34,402 nt of DNA from an uncultured SAR86 cluster bacterium (GCA_902528875.1 CABZTX010000008.1:1-34402); one strand, 5' to 3'; positions 7,264 through 15,604 are shown, counted from the first letter of the stretch. A program made the numbers and translations. The notes: generated from the letters alone by a model not told the origin.

Positions 7264-8757
7264 TTGAAAGAATATGACGTAGCAATTTGTGGTTATGGTC
7301 CTGTCGGCGCGGTGCTTTCAATTCTTTTAGCTCAATATGGACATAGCGTTTGTATTATTGAGAAAAATAATGGTCCATCTCCAACTGCTAGAGCAATAAA
7401 TACCGATGCTGAGCAACTTAGAGTGTTTGATAAATTTGGTATTGCAAATATGGTTGTTGAAAATTCAAATCAAATAGATAAAGTTCGTTTTTCTGACGCT
7501 AATTTAAAACCGATTCAAACAATTAATCAACCAAAGGGAGACTCAAAGATGGGATGGCCTAATCAGGTACTATTTTATCAACCAGAGTTAGAATCTTTTC
7601 TTAGAGATACTGTAAGTAATTATATAAATATTGATGTTAAAGAATCATGCGAGCTTATTGATTTTTTGGATGATCAAACATGCGTAAATCTTATTTGTAA
7701 AAAACAATCTGAAAACTTTGAAATTAAAGCAAAATATTTAATAGGATGTGACGGTGCCAGTAGTTTTGTAAGAAAAAAACTCAAAATACAATTAGAAGAT
7801 CTTGGTTATAACCAGAAATGGTTGGTATGTGACGCACATTTAACAAAAGATATAAATCTAAAAAATGAACTCATACAGATTTGTGATCCAAAAAGACCAT
7901 GCACCTTTCTTCATGGTAGAAGAGGTCACCTTAGATTTGAGTTTAGGGTAATGCCAAACGATAACAAAGAGGATTTTAAGAATGAGGAAATTATTTGGGA
8001 TCTTTTATCTCCTTGGATTAATAAAAATAATGCAACTCTAGAAAGGGCAGTTATATATAAATTTCATGCATGCATTGCAAATGAATGGTTCAAAGATAAA
8101 GTTCTTATTGCAGGAGATGCTGCTCATCAAATGCCACCTTTTATGGGAGCAGGAATGGGAACTGGTATTAGAGATGTTGCTAACATTGCATGGAAATTAG
8201 ACTTAATACTTCAAAACAAAGCTTCAAAAAAAATATTAACTACTTTCAAAGAAGAAAGATATCCACATGCTAAATGGACTGTTGCGCAAACAATAACAAT
8301 TGGTGAAATAATAGAAGGTTTTTGCGCAGCTGCAGAAGGAAAAGAATATAAACCAAAAAGCACTGGGTATGGTGTCAGGTTTCCCCATATTCCTAAGGGC
8401 ATTTTTAGTAATCCTGAAGATAGAATTACAGGCTATCCAATTCCTCAACCAAGAATAACAATTAATAAAAAAACGGTTATGTTAGACGAAGTCATAAGAT
8501 CAAAATTTGTAATAATCACAAAATGTGATAGTTATAAAATTAGCAAAGAAGCAAAGGATATAGTTGATCACCTGGCAATAGAATATTTGCATTTATCAGA
8601 TGATGACGATCCTGATGGAAGATTAAATAAGATTTTTGAAACCTATCAGTTTGTCTTAGTTAGACCAGACTTATATGTATACGGTGGAAGTTCCAAAAAT
8701 GATTTATCTAAAATGATTATAAGTTTAAAAAGTATGTTTTCTTTGATGAATAATTAG
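7264..8757 (+). CDS. FAD-dependent aromatic-ring monooxygenase (PheA/TfdB/MhpA-like)
   Basis: 497 residues, a class A flavoprotein hydroxylase. The FAD-binding GYGPVG stretch is at residues 10-15, the DG motif at 161-167 (GCDGASS), and the GD motif at 284-301 (GDAAHQMPPFMGAGMGTG). The C-terminal thioredoxin-like tail (about 410-497), typical of phenol hydroxylase and MhpA relatives, ends with FVLVRPDLYVYG. The likely reaction is NAD(P)H-dependent ortho-hydroxylation of a phenol to a catechol, which a ring-cleavage enzyme could then open. The start codon is TTG at 7264. No in-frame ATG or GTG lies between it and the upstream stop, and later Mets would remove the FAD motif. The gene follows the FAH gene by 8 bp. 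Confidence 0.92.
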   Translation: MKEYDVAICGYGPVGAVLSILLAQYGHSVCIIEKNNGPSPTARAINTDAEQLRVFDKFGIANMVVENSNQIDKVRFSDANLKPIQTINQPKGDSKMGWPNQVLFYQPELESFLRDTVSNYINIDVKESCELIDFLDDQTCVNLICKKQSENFEIKAKYLIGCDGASSFVRKKLKIQLEDLGYNQKWLVCDAHLTKDINLKNELIQICDPKRPCTFLHGRRGHLRFEFRVMPNDNKEDFKNEEIIWDLLSPWINKNNATLERAVIYKFHACIANEWFKDKVLIAGDAAHQMPPFMGAGMGTGIRDVANIAWKLDLILQNKASKKILTTFKEERYPHAKWTVAQTITIGEIIEGFCAAAEGKEYKPKSTGYGVRFPHIPKGIFSNPEDRITGYPIPQPRITINKKTVMLDEVIRSKFVIITKCDSYKISKEAKDIVDHLAIEYLHLSDDDDPDGRLNKIFETYQFVLVRPDLYVYGGSSKNDLSKMIISLKSMFSLMNN

Positions 8758-8924
8758 AGCAGATAACTTGTAGCAACATACATCCAAAAAGCCATCATAC
8801 CAATTGTTAGAAACATAAAGATTTGCGCTTGTCTATTTTTATTCATTTTATAAAGAGAAATACAAATCATCATACCTATAAAACCAATAGTTAATGCTAT
8901 AAATAAATGAGCTTGATATGTCAT
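8754..8924 (-). CDS. Small two-helix membrane protein (56 residues)
   Basis: Translating the minus strand from the ATG at 8924 gives 56 residues. They form two hydrophobic segments (about 7-25 and 35-55) separated by a basic turn, KMNKNRQ, which is a helical-hairpin membrane protein. Every codon is open to a TAA that overlaps the stop of the convergent monooxygenase within the tetranucleotide TTAG. It begins 30 bp after the MAPEG gene on the same strand and fills what would otherwise be the only roughly 200-bp gap in this region. That supports it as a real gene co-transcribed with MAPEG. Family not recognised. Confidence 0.68.
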   Translation of the reverse strand: MTYQAHLFIALTIGFIGMMICISLYKMNKNRQAQIFMFLTIGMMAFWMYVATSYLL

Positions 8925-8954
8925 ATTTTCATTATATTTACTAAAAGCTTAAAA

Positions 8955-9371
8955 CTAAAATAAAAATATACCCAGATCGACTATTAAATAAAAGCACGTT
9001 AGAAAACCAATGCCAAAAGGTATGCTTCTGAGGCTAGGATTTTTGTTTGTAACCACTTTGTAGTAAATAATCATATGTATAATTCGAGATACAGCGTAGA
9101 TCCATAAAATAATAGATAGTTTTAGTGAATCATATTCAGAAAGAATTGCTAATATGGCGATTCCAAACAATGGAATAATATTTTCAATTGAATTCCAAAA
9201 TGTTCTGTATGCTCTAAATAAAAAAGATGATTGTCCAAGTGCAGGGTCCATAACACCAACCTTATATCCTCTTTGTCTTCTATGCAGTCTAATATAGACA
9301 ATAGCTTGAAAAATGATTGTTGTTAAGATTACCCATAATGCTAAAAACGAAGAATTATAAGCATCAAACAT
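8955..9371 (-). CDS. MAPEG-family membrane protein
   Basis: 138 residues with four transmembrane helices. The pattern of the membrane-associated eicosanoid and glutathione metabolism family is visible. The basic loop RLHRRQRGYKVG after helix 1 is followed by FLFRAYRTFWNSIENIIPLF, similar to the family signature in which Arg and Asn-Glu contact glutathione and helix 2 begins. It may act as a glutathione-dependent transferase or peroxidase for lipophilic substrates, and a GST gene is nearby. An AGAGGGGG run, 4 bases before the ATG (minus-strand complement of 9376-9383), makes a good ribosome binding site. It heads a two-gene unit with the small membrane protein at 8754-8924. Confidence 0.85.
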   Translation of the reverse strand: MFDAYNSSFLALWVILTTIIFQAIVYIRLHRRQRGYKVGVMDPALGQSSFLFRAYRTFWNSIENIIPLFGIAILAILSEYDSLKLSIILWIYAVSRIIHMIIYYKVVTNKNPSLRSIPFGIGFLTCFYLIVDLGIFLF

Positions 9372-9432
9372 AATACCCCCTCTGATTTCACATTTAATTT
9401 CTTATATATATTATTATAGTCTCATTAATCCT

Positions 9433-9816
9433 ATGAAAGTTATTAAAGAAAAAATTAACTTTAATTGTTCTGCAAAACACCTCTGGAACATTTTGTCTGA
9501 TGTCACAAGATGTGATTGGGTTCCAACGATTGATAAAATTTCTATGAAAGGCGATTGCAGAGTTTTTGAAATGACTGGCATGGGAATGGTTAAAGAGAAA
9601 ATCATTCTTCTTGATAATGAAAATATGACCTTAAAATATTCAGCAGTAGAAACAAGAACCCCATTAAATCATCATCTAGCGACTATGGAAATAACATCAG
9701 ATGGCAAAAATAATTGCATACTACAATGGAAAACAGAAATAGATCCTGAAATATTTGCCGATGCTATCCATCAAGGAATGTTAATTTCAATTGAGGGAAT
9801 TAAAGAAATTTTATAG
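9433..9816 (+). CDS. SRPBCC-family (polyketide cyclase/START-like) protein
   Basis: 127 residues with the SRPBCC arrangement. An opening beta strand (VIKEKINFNCSAKHLWNILSD) runs straight into helix 1, the WVPTIDKI segment follows, and then come antiparallel strands closed by a long C-terminal helix (IFADAIHQGMLISIEGIKEIL). These proteins hold a hydrophobic ligand in a deep cavity. No catalytic residue can be assigned. It leads the plus-strand group that continues with a membrane hydroxylase and a flavin monooxygenase, so a lipid or small hydrophobic ligand is plausible. Confidence 0.75.
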   Translation: MKVIKEKINFNCSAKHLWNILSDVTRCDWVPTIDKISMKGDCRVFEMTGMGMVKEKIILLDNENMTLKYSAVETRTPLNHHLATMEITSDGKNNCILQWKTEIDPEIFADAIHQGMLISIEGIKEIL

Positions 9817-9851
9817 ACTATATGTCCTATTGGTAGAAACTTTTAACTTAT

Positions 9852-10691
9852 ATGACTAATTTATCAGTAACAGAGGTATACGCAATTGGAGCACCAATTG
9901 TTCTTGCAATTATTTTGTTAGAGGTTTTTATTTCGAGCATATATAACAAGAATCTATACAAAAAAAAAGATACTCTTTGCACAATTGGTCTTTTGACAGG
10001 AAATATTGCAATGGTTTTTGCTTTAAAAGGAATTACATTAGCTTTTCATTTTTATTTGTATCAATTTAAATTAATAAATCTTTCTGAAATTGTTCCATCT
10101 TGGCTTCTTTGGATGCTTACTTTTATATTAATTGATTTTGTATTTTATTTTTATCATAGGATTTCTCATAGAGTGAATTTTTTGTGGGCAATTCATATGA
10201 GCCATCATTCTAGTGAAGAAATGAATTTTGCTGTTTCTTTCAGACAGGCATGGTTTGGACCACTATCAAAAATACCTTTCTTTATGGTTTTGCCAATAAT
10301 TGGGTTTGATCCAACGCTAGTTGCAGTTGCTGGTGTGATAAGTACATTATGGGGTATCGTTGGGCACACTCAAATAATTAATAAATTAGGGCCTTTAGAA
10401 TGGTTTATGAATACTCCATCTCACCATAGAGTTCATCATGGATCAAACTCGCAATATATTGATAAAAATTATGGAAATTTGCTTATTATCTGGGACAAGA
10501 TGTTTGGGACTTTTGAACATGAAGACGAAAAAGTTAAATTTGGCTTAGTTAAAAATGTCAATACTTTTAATCCTTCAAAAATAACTTTTATGGGATGGAC
10601 GAGTATTATTGAGGATATCCGTGCTGCAAAAAACTTAAATGAGGCACTGTATTTTATATTTGGTCCTCCAAATACAAAGGGTGAACAATAA
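9852..10691 (+). CDS. Sterol desaturase / fatty acid hydroxylase family membrane enzyme
   Basis: 279 residues, an integral membrane di-iron enzyme. The eight-histidine motif set is present: HRISH (His102, His106), HMSHH (His115, His118, His119), His172 (GHT) and HHRVHH (His191, His192, His195, His196). Transmembrane stretches lie at about 12-30, 45-70, 85-101 and 145-170. The family uses O2 to hydroxylate or desaturate sterols, fatty acids or carotenoids. Its stop codon overlaps the ATG of the flavin monooxygenase (TAATG), indicating translational coupling and probably a shared pathway. The substrate cannot be assigned. Confidence 0.92.
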   Translation: MTNLSVTEVYAIGAPIVLAIILLEVFISSIYNKNLYKKKDTLCTIGLLTGNIAMVFALKGITLAFHFYLYQFKLINLSEIVPSWLLWMLTFILIDFVFYFYHRISHRVNFLWAIHMSHHSSEEMNFAVSFRQAWFGPLSKIPFFMVLPIIGFDPTLVAVAGVISTLWGIVGHTQIINKLGPLEWFMNTPSHHRVHHGSNSQYIDKNYGNLLIIWDKMFGTFEHEDEKVKFGLVKNVNTFNPSKITFMGWTSIIEDIRAAKNLNEALYFIFGPPNTKGEQ

Positions 10692-11989
10692 TGAGAGTTG
10701 CTGTAATTGGTGCGGGACCTTCTGGAATTTCAGCAATCAAAAACTTTACAGATCAAGGATTTGAGGTCACTGCATTTGAACGATGTAATGGGGTTGGGGG
10801 GAATTGGAGATTTAATGATCCATCAGGACATTCAAGTGTCTTTGAGACTACACATATCATTAGCTCAAAATATACATCTTTTTATGAAGACTATCCGCTT
10901 CCAGAATCTGCATCAGACTACCCCTCACATAAAGAACTACTTAAATATTTTGATGGCTATGCAGATCATTTTGATATTAAAAAAAATATTAAATTTGGAA
11001 CTGAAGTTGTTAAATGCAAACAATCTGATAATGATAAATGGACTGTTGAATGGTGTCATATAGAGTCCAACAAAAAAGAGACCTCAAATTTTGATGCCTT
11101 AGTTGTATGCAACGGACATCATCATGAACCAAGATATCCAGATTATCCTGGAGAATTTACTGGAGAATATCTGCACTCTCATGATTTTAAGTCAGCCAAA
11201 CCTTTTGCTGGTAAAAAAGTTTTAGTAATCGGTGGAGGCAATTCTGCTTGTGATGTTGCTGTTGAAACTGCCAGAGTTGCTAAGTCAATTTCTATAAGTT
11301 GGAGGCGGGGATATTATTTAATTCCAAAATTTATGTACGGACTTCCTACAGATCTATATGCAATAAAGAGCAGATGGGTACCAAAAATTCTTAGAGCACC
11401 ATTTATGAAATATATGTTAGAAAGATTTCAGGGTAAAAATGAAGATATTGGTCTTCAAAAACCTGAGCAACCCATATTTGCTACACATCCAACAGTAAAT
11501 TCAGAACTTTATTATGCAGTGAGACATGGAAAAGTTACCCCTCAGAAAGATGTCAAAAGTTTCAATAATAATAAAGTTATGTTTATTGATGGTCGTGAGG
11601 AAGAATTTGATGTTGTCATAGCTTGTACAGGCTTCAAGATCAAACATTCCTTCTTTGATAAAGATTTTATAAATTATGAGAATGGAAAAGTACCACTTCT
11701 TCACAGGATGATCCCTGCTGACATAAAGAATTTATACTTTATTGGATTATTCCAACCATTAGGATGTATTTGGCCTGGTGCTGAGTTACAGTCAAAACTT
11801 GCTGCAAAACATTTGGTTGGTGATTGGAAGCCTAAAAAATCTATTAAGGATTTACTAGCAAAAGAAATGGCTAATCCAGATGTTCCTCAGTTAGACACAC
11901 CTAGGCATACAATTACTGTTGACGATCCCTCATTTAGAGAGAGACTCAAAAATGAACTCAAGAAGTGTACACCTGCATATGAGGCTTAA
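10691..11989 (+). CDS. Flavin-containing monooxygenase (FMO)
   Basis: 432 residues. The FAD Rossmann motif GAGPSG is at residues 7-12 with Glu30 at the strand end and GVGGNW at 34-39. The FMO fingerprint FxGxxxHxxxF is exact at 156-166 (F156, G158, H162, F166). The NADPH motif GGGNSA is at 181-186, and ACTGF lies near the C-terminal part. It is a class B flavoprotein that oxygenates N, S or C=O groups using NADPH and O2. Translation is coupled to the upstream fatty acid hydroxylase (1-base overlap), and the next gene begins directly after its stop. Trimethylamine oxidation or Baeyer-Villiger chemistry are both possible; the sequence does not decide. Confidence 0.93.
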   Translation: MRVAVIGAGPSGISAIKNFTDQGFEVTAFERCNGVGGNWRFNDPSGHSSVFETTHIISSKYTSFYEDYPLPESASDYPSHKELLKYFDGYADHFDIKKNIKFGTEVVKCKQSDNDKWTVEWCHIESNKKETSNFDALVVCNGHHHEPRYPDYPGEFTGEYLHSHDFKSAKPFAGKKVLVIGGGNSACDVAVETARVAKSISISWRRGYYLIPKFMYGLPTDLYAIKSRWVPKILRAPFMKYMLERFQGKNEDIGLQKPEQPIFATHPTVNSELYYAVRHGKVTPQKDVKSFNNNKVMFIDGREEEFDVVIACTGFKIKHSFFDKDFINYENGKVPLLHRMIPADIKNLYFIGLFQPLGCIWPGAELQSKLAAKHLVGDWKPKKSIKDLLAKEMANPDVPQLDTPRHTITVDDPSFRERLKNELKKCTPAYEA

Positions 11990-12448
11990 ATGAAATTTTT
12001 GCAATTATTAATTCTATTTTTTTCAATAACATTGTCTTCAGATGACAATAACTGTGAAGAAGCAAAGCTATATTTTGTTTTTCCACCTGACGGTTATGTC
12101 TCGGATGGAGGTAGTCTTAAAGTCGTATTCGGAGCAGATAATATTGCTATAAATCCAGCTGGATTAGAAGAAGATGCCGTGGAATGTGTAATATCTGGTC
12201 ATCATCATTTGATTATAAATGATGAGTACAATGTCTCAGTGTTTAAGGATGTTGCTATTCCATTTCAAAAAAACATCTTACACTTTGGTGGCGCTCAAAC
12301 AGAAGCTGAATTATCACTACCTCCTGGTAAATACACACTTCAACTTGCGCTCGGAAATTATGAACATATGCCAATAAAACCATTTGGTGCAGGCGAAGAA
12401 TACATACCAATTATTTCAAAAAAGATTCAAATAACAATATCTGAATAG
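11990..12448 (+). CDS. Secreted DUF4399 protein
   Basis: 152 residues: a signal peptide (1-16, ending LSS), then the DUF4399 pattern. This includes YFVFPPDGY, ISGHHHLIIND with three consecutive His residues (GHHHL), HFGGAQTEAEL, and LPPGKYTLQLALG. The ATG directly abuts the stop of the FMO gene. The conserved His cluster suggests metal or ligand binding in the periplasm, but the biochemical role of the family is unknown. Placing it before the beta-helix/cytochrome pair suggests a shared periplasmic redox or polymer task, which is inference. Confidence 0.85.
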   Translation: MKFLQLLILFFSITLSSDDNNCEEAKLYFVFPPDGYVSDGGSLKVVFGADNIAINPAGLEEDAVECVISGHHHLIINDEYNVSVFKDVAIPFQKNILHFGGAQTEAELSLPPGKYTLQLALGNYEHMPIKPFGAGEEYIPIISKKIQITISE

Positions 12449-12482
12449 TCTAGGATATCTTTCGATTGTATATTTTTTCTAC

Positions 12483-12488
12483 TACAAT
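12483..12488 (+). promoter_or_regulatory. Candidate -10 box before the beta-helix gene
   Basis: TACAAT lies exactly 6 bases before the ATG at 12495, in a 46-bp gap. There is no Shine-Dalgarno sequence between the two, so a transcript from here would be leaderless. No good -35 was seen. Confidence 0.35.
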
Positions 12489-12494
12489 GATTTT

Positions 12495-13721
12495 ATGAGA
12501 GGAAAGAGTATATATAGGGGGCTATTGACATTAATGCTTACTCTGAGCATTAATTCTAAAGAGATAATTATTAAAGCAGGGCCTAATGCTCATGAGCGCT
12601 TGCAAGAAGCAATGATTTTGATGAAAGATGGAGATACATTAATAATTGATTCTGGTAATTATATTTTTGAAGATAGTCTTTCACTTGATGTGGATAATGT
12701 AACCATAAAAGGCAGAGGAATGAATGAAACGATCCTTGATTTTAAGGATCAAAAGACAGGCGCTCAAGGATTATTAGTCACTTCTAATAAAGTAACTTTG
12801 GAAGGTTTTTCAATCATGGATGCAAAAGGAGATGCATTAAAAGTTATTGGTTCCAAGGGCATTAACATGATTAATCTTAAAACTGAGTGGACTGGAGGTC
12901 CAAAAAGCTCAAATGGGGCATATGGCTTTTATCCAGTAGAATCGGAAGATGTCTTAATTGATGGTTGTATTGCAATTGGAGCATCTGATGCAGGCATATA
13001 TGTAGGGCAATCCAGAAATATTATTGTTAGAAATAGTATTGCTCAGTATAACGTAGCCGGTATTGAGATTGAAAACTCCTACCATGCAGATGTATATAAT
13101 AATTTGGCATCCCATAACACTGCTGGGATTTTGGTTTTCGATCTTCCAGATTTACCTCAACAAGGTGGGCATCATATTAGAGTGTTCGATAACAAAGCTA
13201 TTGATAATGATACTGATAACTTTGCTCCTGAAGGTAACATAGTTGGAGAAGTTCCAAGAGGTACAGGAATAATTATTATGGCTAATTCTGATGTCGAGAT
13301 TTTTAATAATTTAATAAGTGGAAATGGAACTGTAAATTTGTCGATTGTCTCGTATGGCGATGAGACTGATGATAAAAATTACTACCCTCATCCAAAAAGA
13401 ATACAAGTCCATAATAATAATTATGGCCCAAGTGGGTTCGATCCAGATCTTGAAACTGGAGATCTTGCAAAAGCACTTTATGAGATAAGTGATGGTAATA
13501 TGCCAGACATTTTTTGGGATGGAGTCCTACCACTTTCACAAATAATACTAGGACAGCCAAAAGATGAACAATTAATAATAGATGAAGAAATTTCAACCAG
13601 CTTCCTTACTATAAGCCCAATTAAGTATATGTTGGGTTTTTCAGAGCCCATAAAGACAAGCAAACAAGAATTTAATGGAACTATTTCTCCATTGAATTCT
13701 GTAGTAATTGAATCTTTTTAA
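12495..13721 (+). CDS. Secreted parallel beta-helix repeat protein (TIGR03805-like)
   Basis: 408 residues with a signal-like N-terminus and then the repeated short-strand pattern of right-handed parallel beta-helices. Examples are NVTIKGRGMNETILDF, KVTLEGFSIMDAKGDALKV, NIIVRNSIAQYNVAGIEIENS and HADVYNNLASHNTAGILVF, with an asparagine ladder. The motif set and the partner gene match the TIGR03805 family, whose members sit beside diheme cytochromes of the TIGR03806/SO2930 family, exactly as here. It resembles NosD/CASH-domain proteins and may bind or cleave a polysaccharide or help mature a metalloprotein. The biochemical function is not established. The next gene begins 4 bp after its stop. 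Confidence 0.85.
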   Translation: MRGKSIYRGLLTLMLTLSINSKEIIIKAGPNAHERLQEAMILMKDGDTLIIDSGNYIFEDSLSLDVDNVTIKGRGMNETILDFKDQKTGAQGLLVTSNKVTLEGFSIMDAKGDALKVIGSKGINMINLKTEWTGGPKSSNGAYGFYPVESEDVLIDGCIAIGASDAGIYVGQSRNIIVRNSIAQYNVAGIEIENSYHADVYNNLASHNTAGILVFDLPDLPQQGGHHIRVFDNKAIDNDTDNFAPEGNIVGEVPRGTGIIIMANSDVEIFNNLISGNGTVNLSIVSYGDETDDKNYYPHPKRIQVHNNNYGPSGFDPDLETGDLAKALYEISDGNMPDIFWDGVLPLSQIILGQPKDEQLIIDEEISTSFLTISPIKYMLGFSEPIKTSKQEFNGTISPLNSVVIESF

Positions 13722-13725
13722 AATA

Positions 13726-14757
13726 ATGAAAAAGATTTTAATCACATTCTTGTTATCATTTTTTTATAATCACCTGTCAGCTGTTAATGATCAGATGATT
13801 TTGTCAGAAAACTTTCCAGACAAACTTTCAGATTTTGAATTTTTTATGGATAACTCTGCCCAAATTCCACATTATAATGTAATCCCATACGAGCTCATAT
13901 CGAGTCTGTTTTCTGATTACTCAAAAAAACAAAGGTGGGTGTACGTGCCATCCAATGTAAAAGCTAATTATGAACAAAATTGGGTTTTTAATTTTCCAAC
14001 TGGCTCAGCATTAATTAAGACTTTTTATTATCCTGTGGATGAAAGAGATCCAGCTCTTGGAAAGCAATTGCTTGAAACAAGATTATTACTTAGAAAGAGT
14101 CATGGATGGGAAGCGGTTTCATATGCCTGGAATGAAGATCAAACTGAGGCTTATAAAAAAATTGCAGGAAAAACTATTAATGCCTCATGGACAGACTTTA
14201 TGGGAGATGAAAAAGAAGTGCGTTATAGAGTACCAAACGTAAATCAATGTAAAGAATGTCACACAGCAGAAAATAAAATAACGCCTATAGGACCAAAGGC
14301 AAGAAATATCAATAAGAAATTGGTTTATGAAGACGGTGAGTTTAATCAATTAGAGTATTGGATGGATAGACAAATAATTGATAATTATCCGTTAGATCTT
14401 ATTTCTCCAGTAGATTGGACAAATGAAAATTTAAATATCAATGATAGGGTAAGATCATATTTAGATGTAAATTGTGGACATTGTCATTCTCCTACAGGGA
14501 ATGCTAATTCTACCGGACTATATCTTCAACTTGATGAAACGAGGGATATTCATCTAGGTATTTTCAAAAAACCTGTTGCAACAGGCAGAGGAAGTGGCGG
14601 CTTCAAATACTCAATAGTTCCAGGAAAACCAGATGAATCAATTCTTCTATATCGAATGACATCTATGGATCCAGGAGTAATGATGCCTGAATCTGGAAGA
14701 TCATTGTCTCATATCGAAGCTGTTGAAATGGTTAGAGAATGGATATATGGTTTATAA
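13726..14757 (+). CDS. Secreted diheme c-type cytochrome (SO2930/TIGR03806 family)
   Basis: 343 residues with a signal peptide (1-19). Two heme c sites are seen: CKECH at 175-179 and CGHCH at 250-254. Met-rich stretches downstream (RMTSMDPGVMMPE) could give the sixth ligands. The N-terminal about 160 residues, before the first heme, form a separate beta-rich domain, as in this family. I start at 13726, because the upstream ATG at 13708 overlaps the beta-helix gene and precedes the signal peptide by six extra residues. Likely a periplasmic electron-transfer or oxidase partner of the adjacent beta-helix protein. The pair is conserved in the family definitions but remains unstudied. Confidence 0.9.
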   Translation: MKKILITFLLSFFYNHLSAVNDQMILSENFPDKLSDFEFFMDNSAQIPHYNVIPYELISSLFSDYSKKQRWVYVPSNVKANYEQNWVFNFPTGSALIKTFYYPVDERDPALGKQLLETRLLLRKSHGWEAVSYAWNEDQTEAYKKIAGKTINASWTDFMGDEKEVRYRVPNVNQCKECHTAENKITPIGPKARNINKKLVYEDGEFNQLEYWMDRQIIDNYPLDLISPVDWTNENLNINDRVRSYLDVNCGHCHSPTGNANSTGLYLQLDETRDIHLGIFKKPVATGRGSGGFKYSIVPGKPDESILLYRMTSMDPGVMMPESGRSLSHIEAVEMVREWIYGL

Positions 14758-15214
14758 GTGCCTTAGTTACGGTCTCATCTTTTTATTTTCAATGAGCTGT
14801 CTTTCAAATGAAAGCATGTTGGGTTACTGGGCTACGTCTCAATCAATAGTTAAAGTAAGTAATTGCGAAAAAAAATTATGCGCAACCATAGAGCATATTT
14901 TTGTTGATGAAGGAGTAGATCCAAAATCAATTTTAGATACAAACAATAGAAACAAATCGTTGAGAGGTAGAACATTGATAGGTATAAATCTTCTAGAGAA
15001 CTTTGATACAGTAAGTCACGATATAACTGAATTGAAAGGTGGAAGGATATATGATCCGGGTCGAGGAAGAATATTTAAATCAAATTTGTATTTTTTAGAA
15101 AATGGTAATTTAAAGGTTGAAGGTTGTATGATGGGTATTTGTGATAATGAAGAGTGGTTACCCCTTAATGTGAGTATAAGCGAAGATGGCTCAAGTGTTG
15201 CAGAACTAAAATAA
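14747..15214 (+). CDS. DUF2147-like secreted protein
   Basis: About 155 residues. DUF2147 landmarks are all present: MLGYWATSQSIVKVSNCEKKLCATI, the RGRTLIG segment, LKGGRIYDPGRGRIFKSNL, and LKVEGCMMGICDNEEWLPL. These proteins form small beta-barrel, lipocalin-like folds in the periplasm with a conserved disulfide (here Cys in NCEKKLC and GCMMGIC). I favour the ATG at 14747, which gives a short leader ending SMSC that could be a degenerate lipobox. The ATG at 14723, further inside the cytochrome gene, is possible. Ligand unknown. Confidence 0.82.
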   Translation: MVYKCLSYGLIFLFSMSCLSNESMLGYWATSQSIVKVSNCEKKLCATIEHIFVDEGVDPKSILDTNNRNKSLRGRTLIGINLLENFDTVSHDITELKGGRIYDPGRGRIFKSNLYFLENGNLKVEGCMMGICDNEEWLPLNVSISEDGSSVAELK

Positions 15215-15230
15215 CTATTAATTTATTAAA

Positions 15231-15590
15231 ATGAAAAAAATCAATTTCAAAGACAAGTTTGAAAAATTTACTGATCAATGGTCTCCAAAAGTTGTTGCTG
15301 AAATGAATAATTATCAATTTAAACTAGTAAAGATTCAAAATGACTTTATTTGGCATAAGCATGATGACACAGACGAGGTCTTTATTGTTTTGAATGGAAA
15401 GATTTTCATAGAATTTGAATCAGAGACGGTTGAACTTGATCAAGGTGAAATGATAGTAGTTCAAAAAGGTGTTAAACATAGACCATTCTCAAAAAAAGAA
15501 GCATGCATAATGCTAGTTGAACCAAAAGATGTAGTTAATACAGGTGATAAATTTGGTGAATTTACAGCTCCTAATGACCAATGGATATAA
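15231..15590 (+). CDS. Single-domain cupin
   Basis: 119 residues without a signal peptide. It has the canonical cupin metal set His42, His44, Glu49 (WHKHDDTDEVFIVLNG) and His83 (GVKHRPFS). It is a small cytoplasmic metal-dependent cupin; many such proteins are dioxygenases, isomerases or sugar-binding modules, and no subtype stands out. It follows DUF2147 by 16 bp and precedes the serine hydrolase by 14 bp, so it is probably in the same transcript. Confidence 0.88.
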   Translation: MKKINFKDKFEKFTDQWSPKVVAEMNNYQFKLVKIQNDFIWHKHDDTDEVFIVLNGKIFIEFESETVELDQGEMIVVQKGVKHRPFSKKEACIMLVEPKDVVNTGDKFGEFTAPNDQWI

Positions 15591-15604
15591 GGATTAAATA
15601 ACTG

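Noticed and set aside
8236-8448. Minus-strand open frames within the FAD monooxygenase gene
   Set aside because: They lie inside a region with strong protein-family support on the plus strand and have no motifs.
13303-13596. Minus-strand 97-residue open frame within the beta-helix gene
   Set aside because: It is His/Leu-rich antisense of a clearly coding gene with no supporting start signal or motif.
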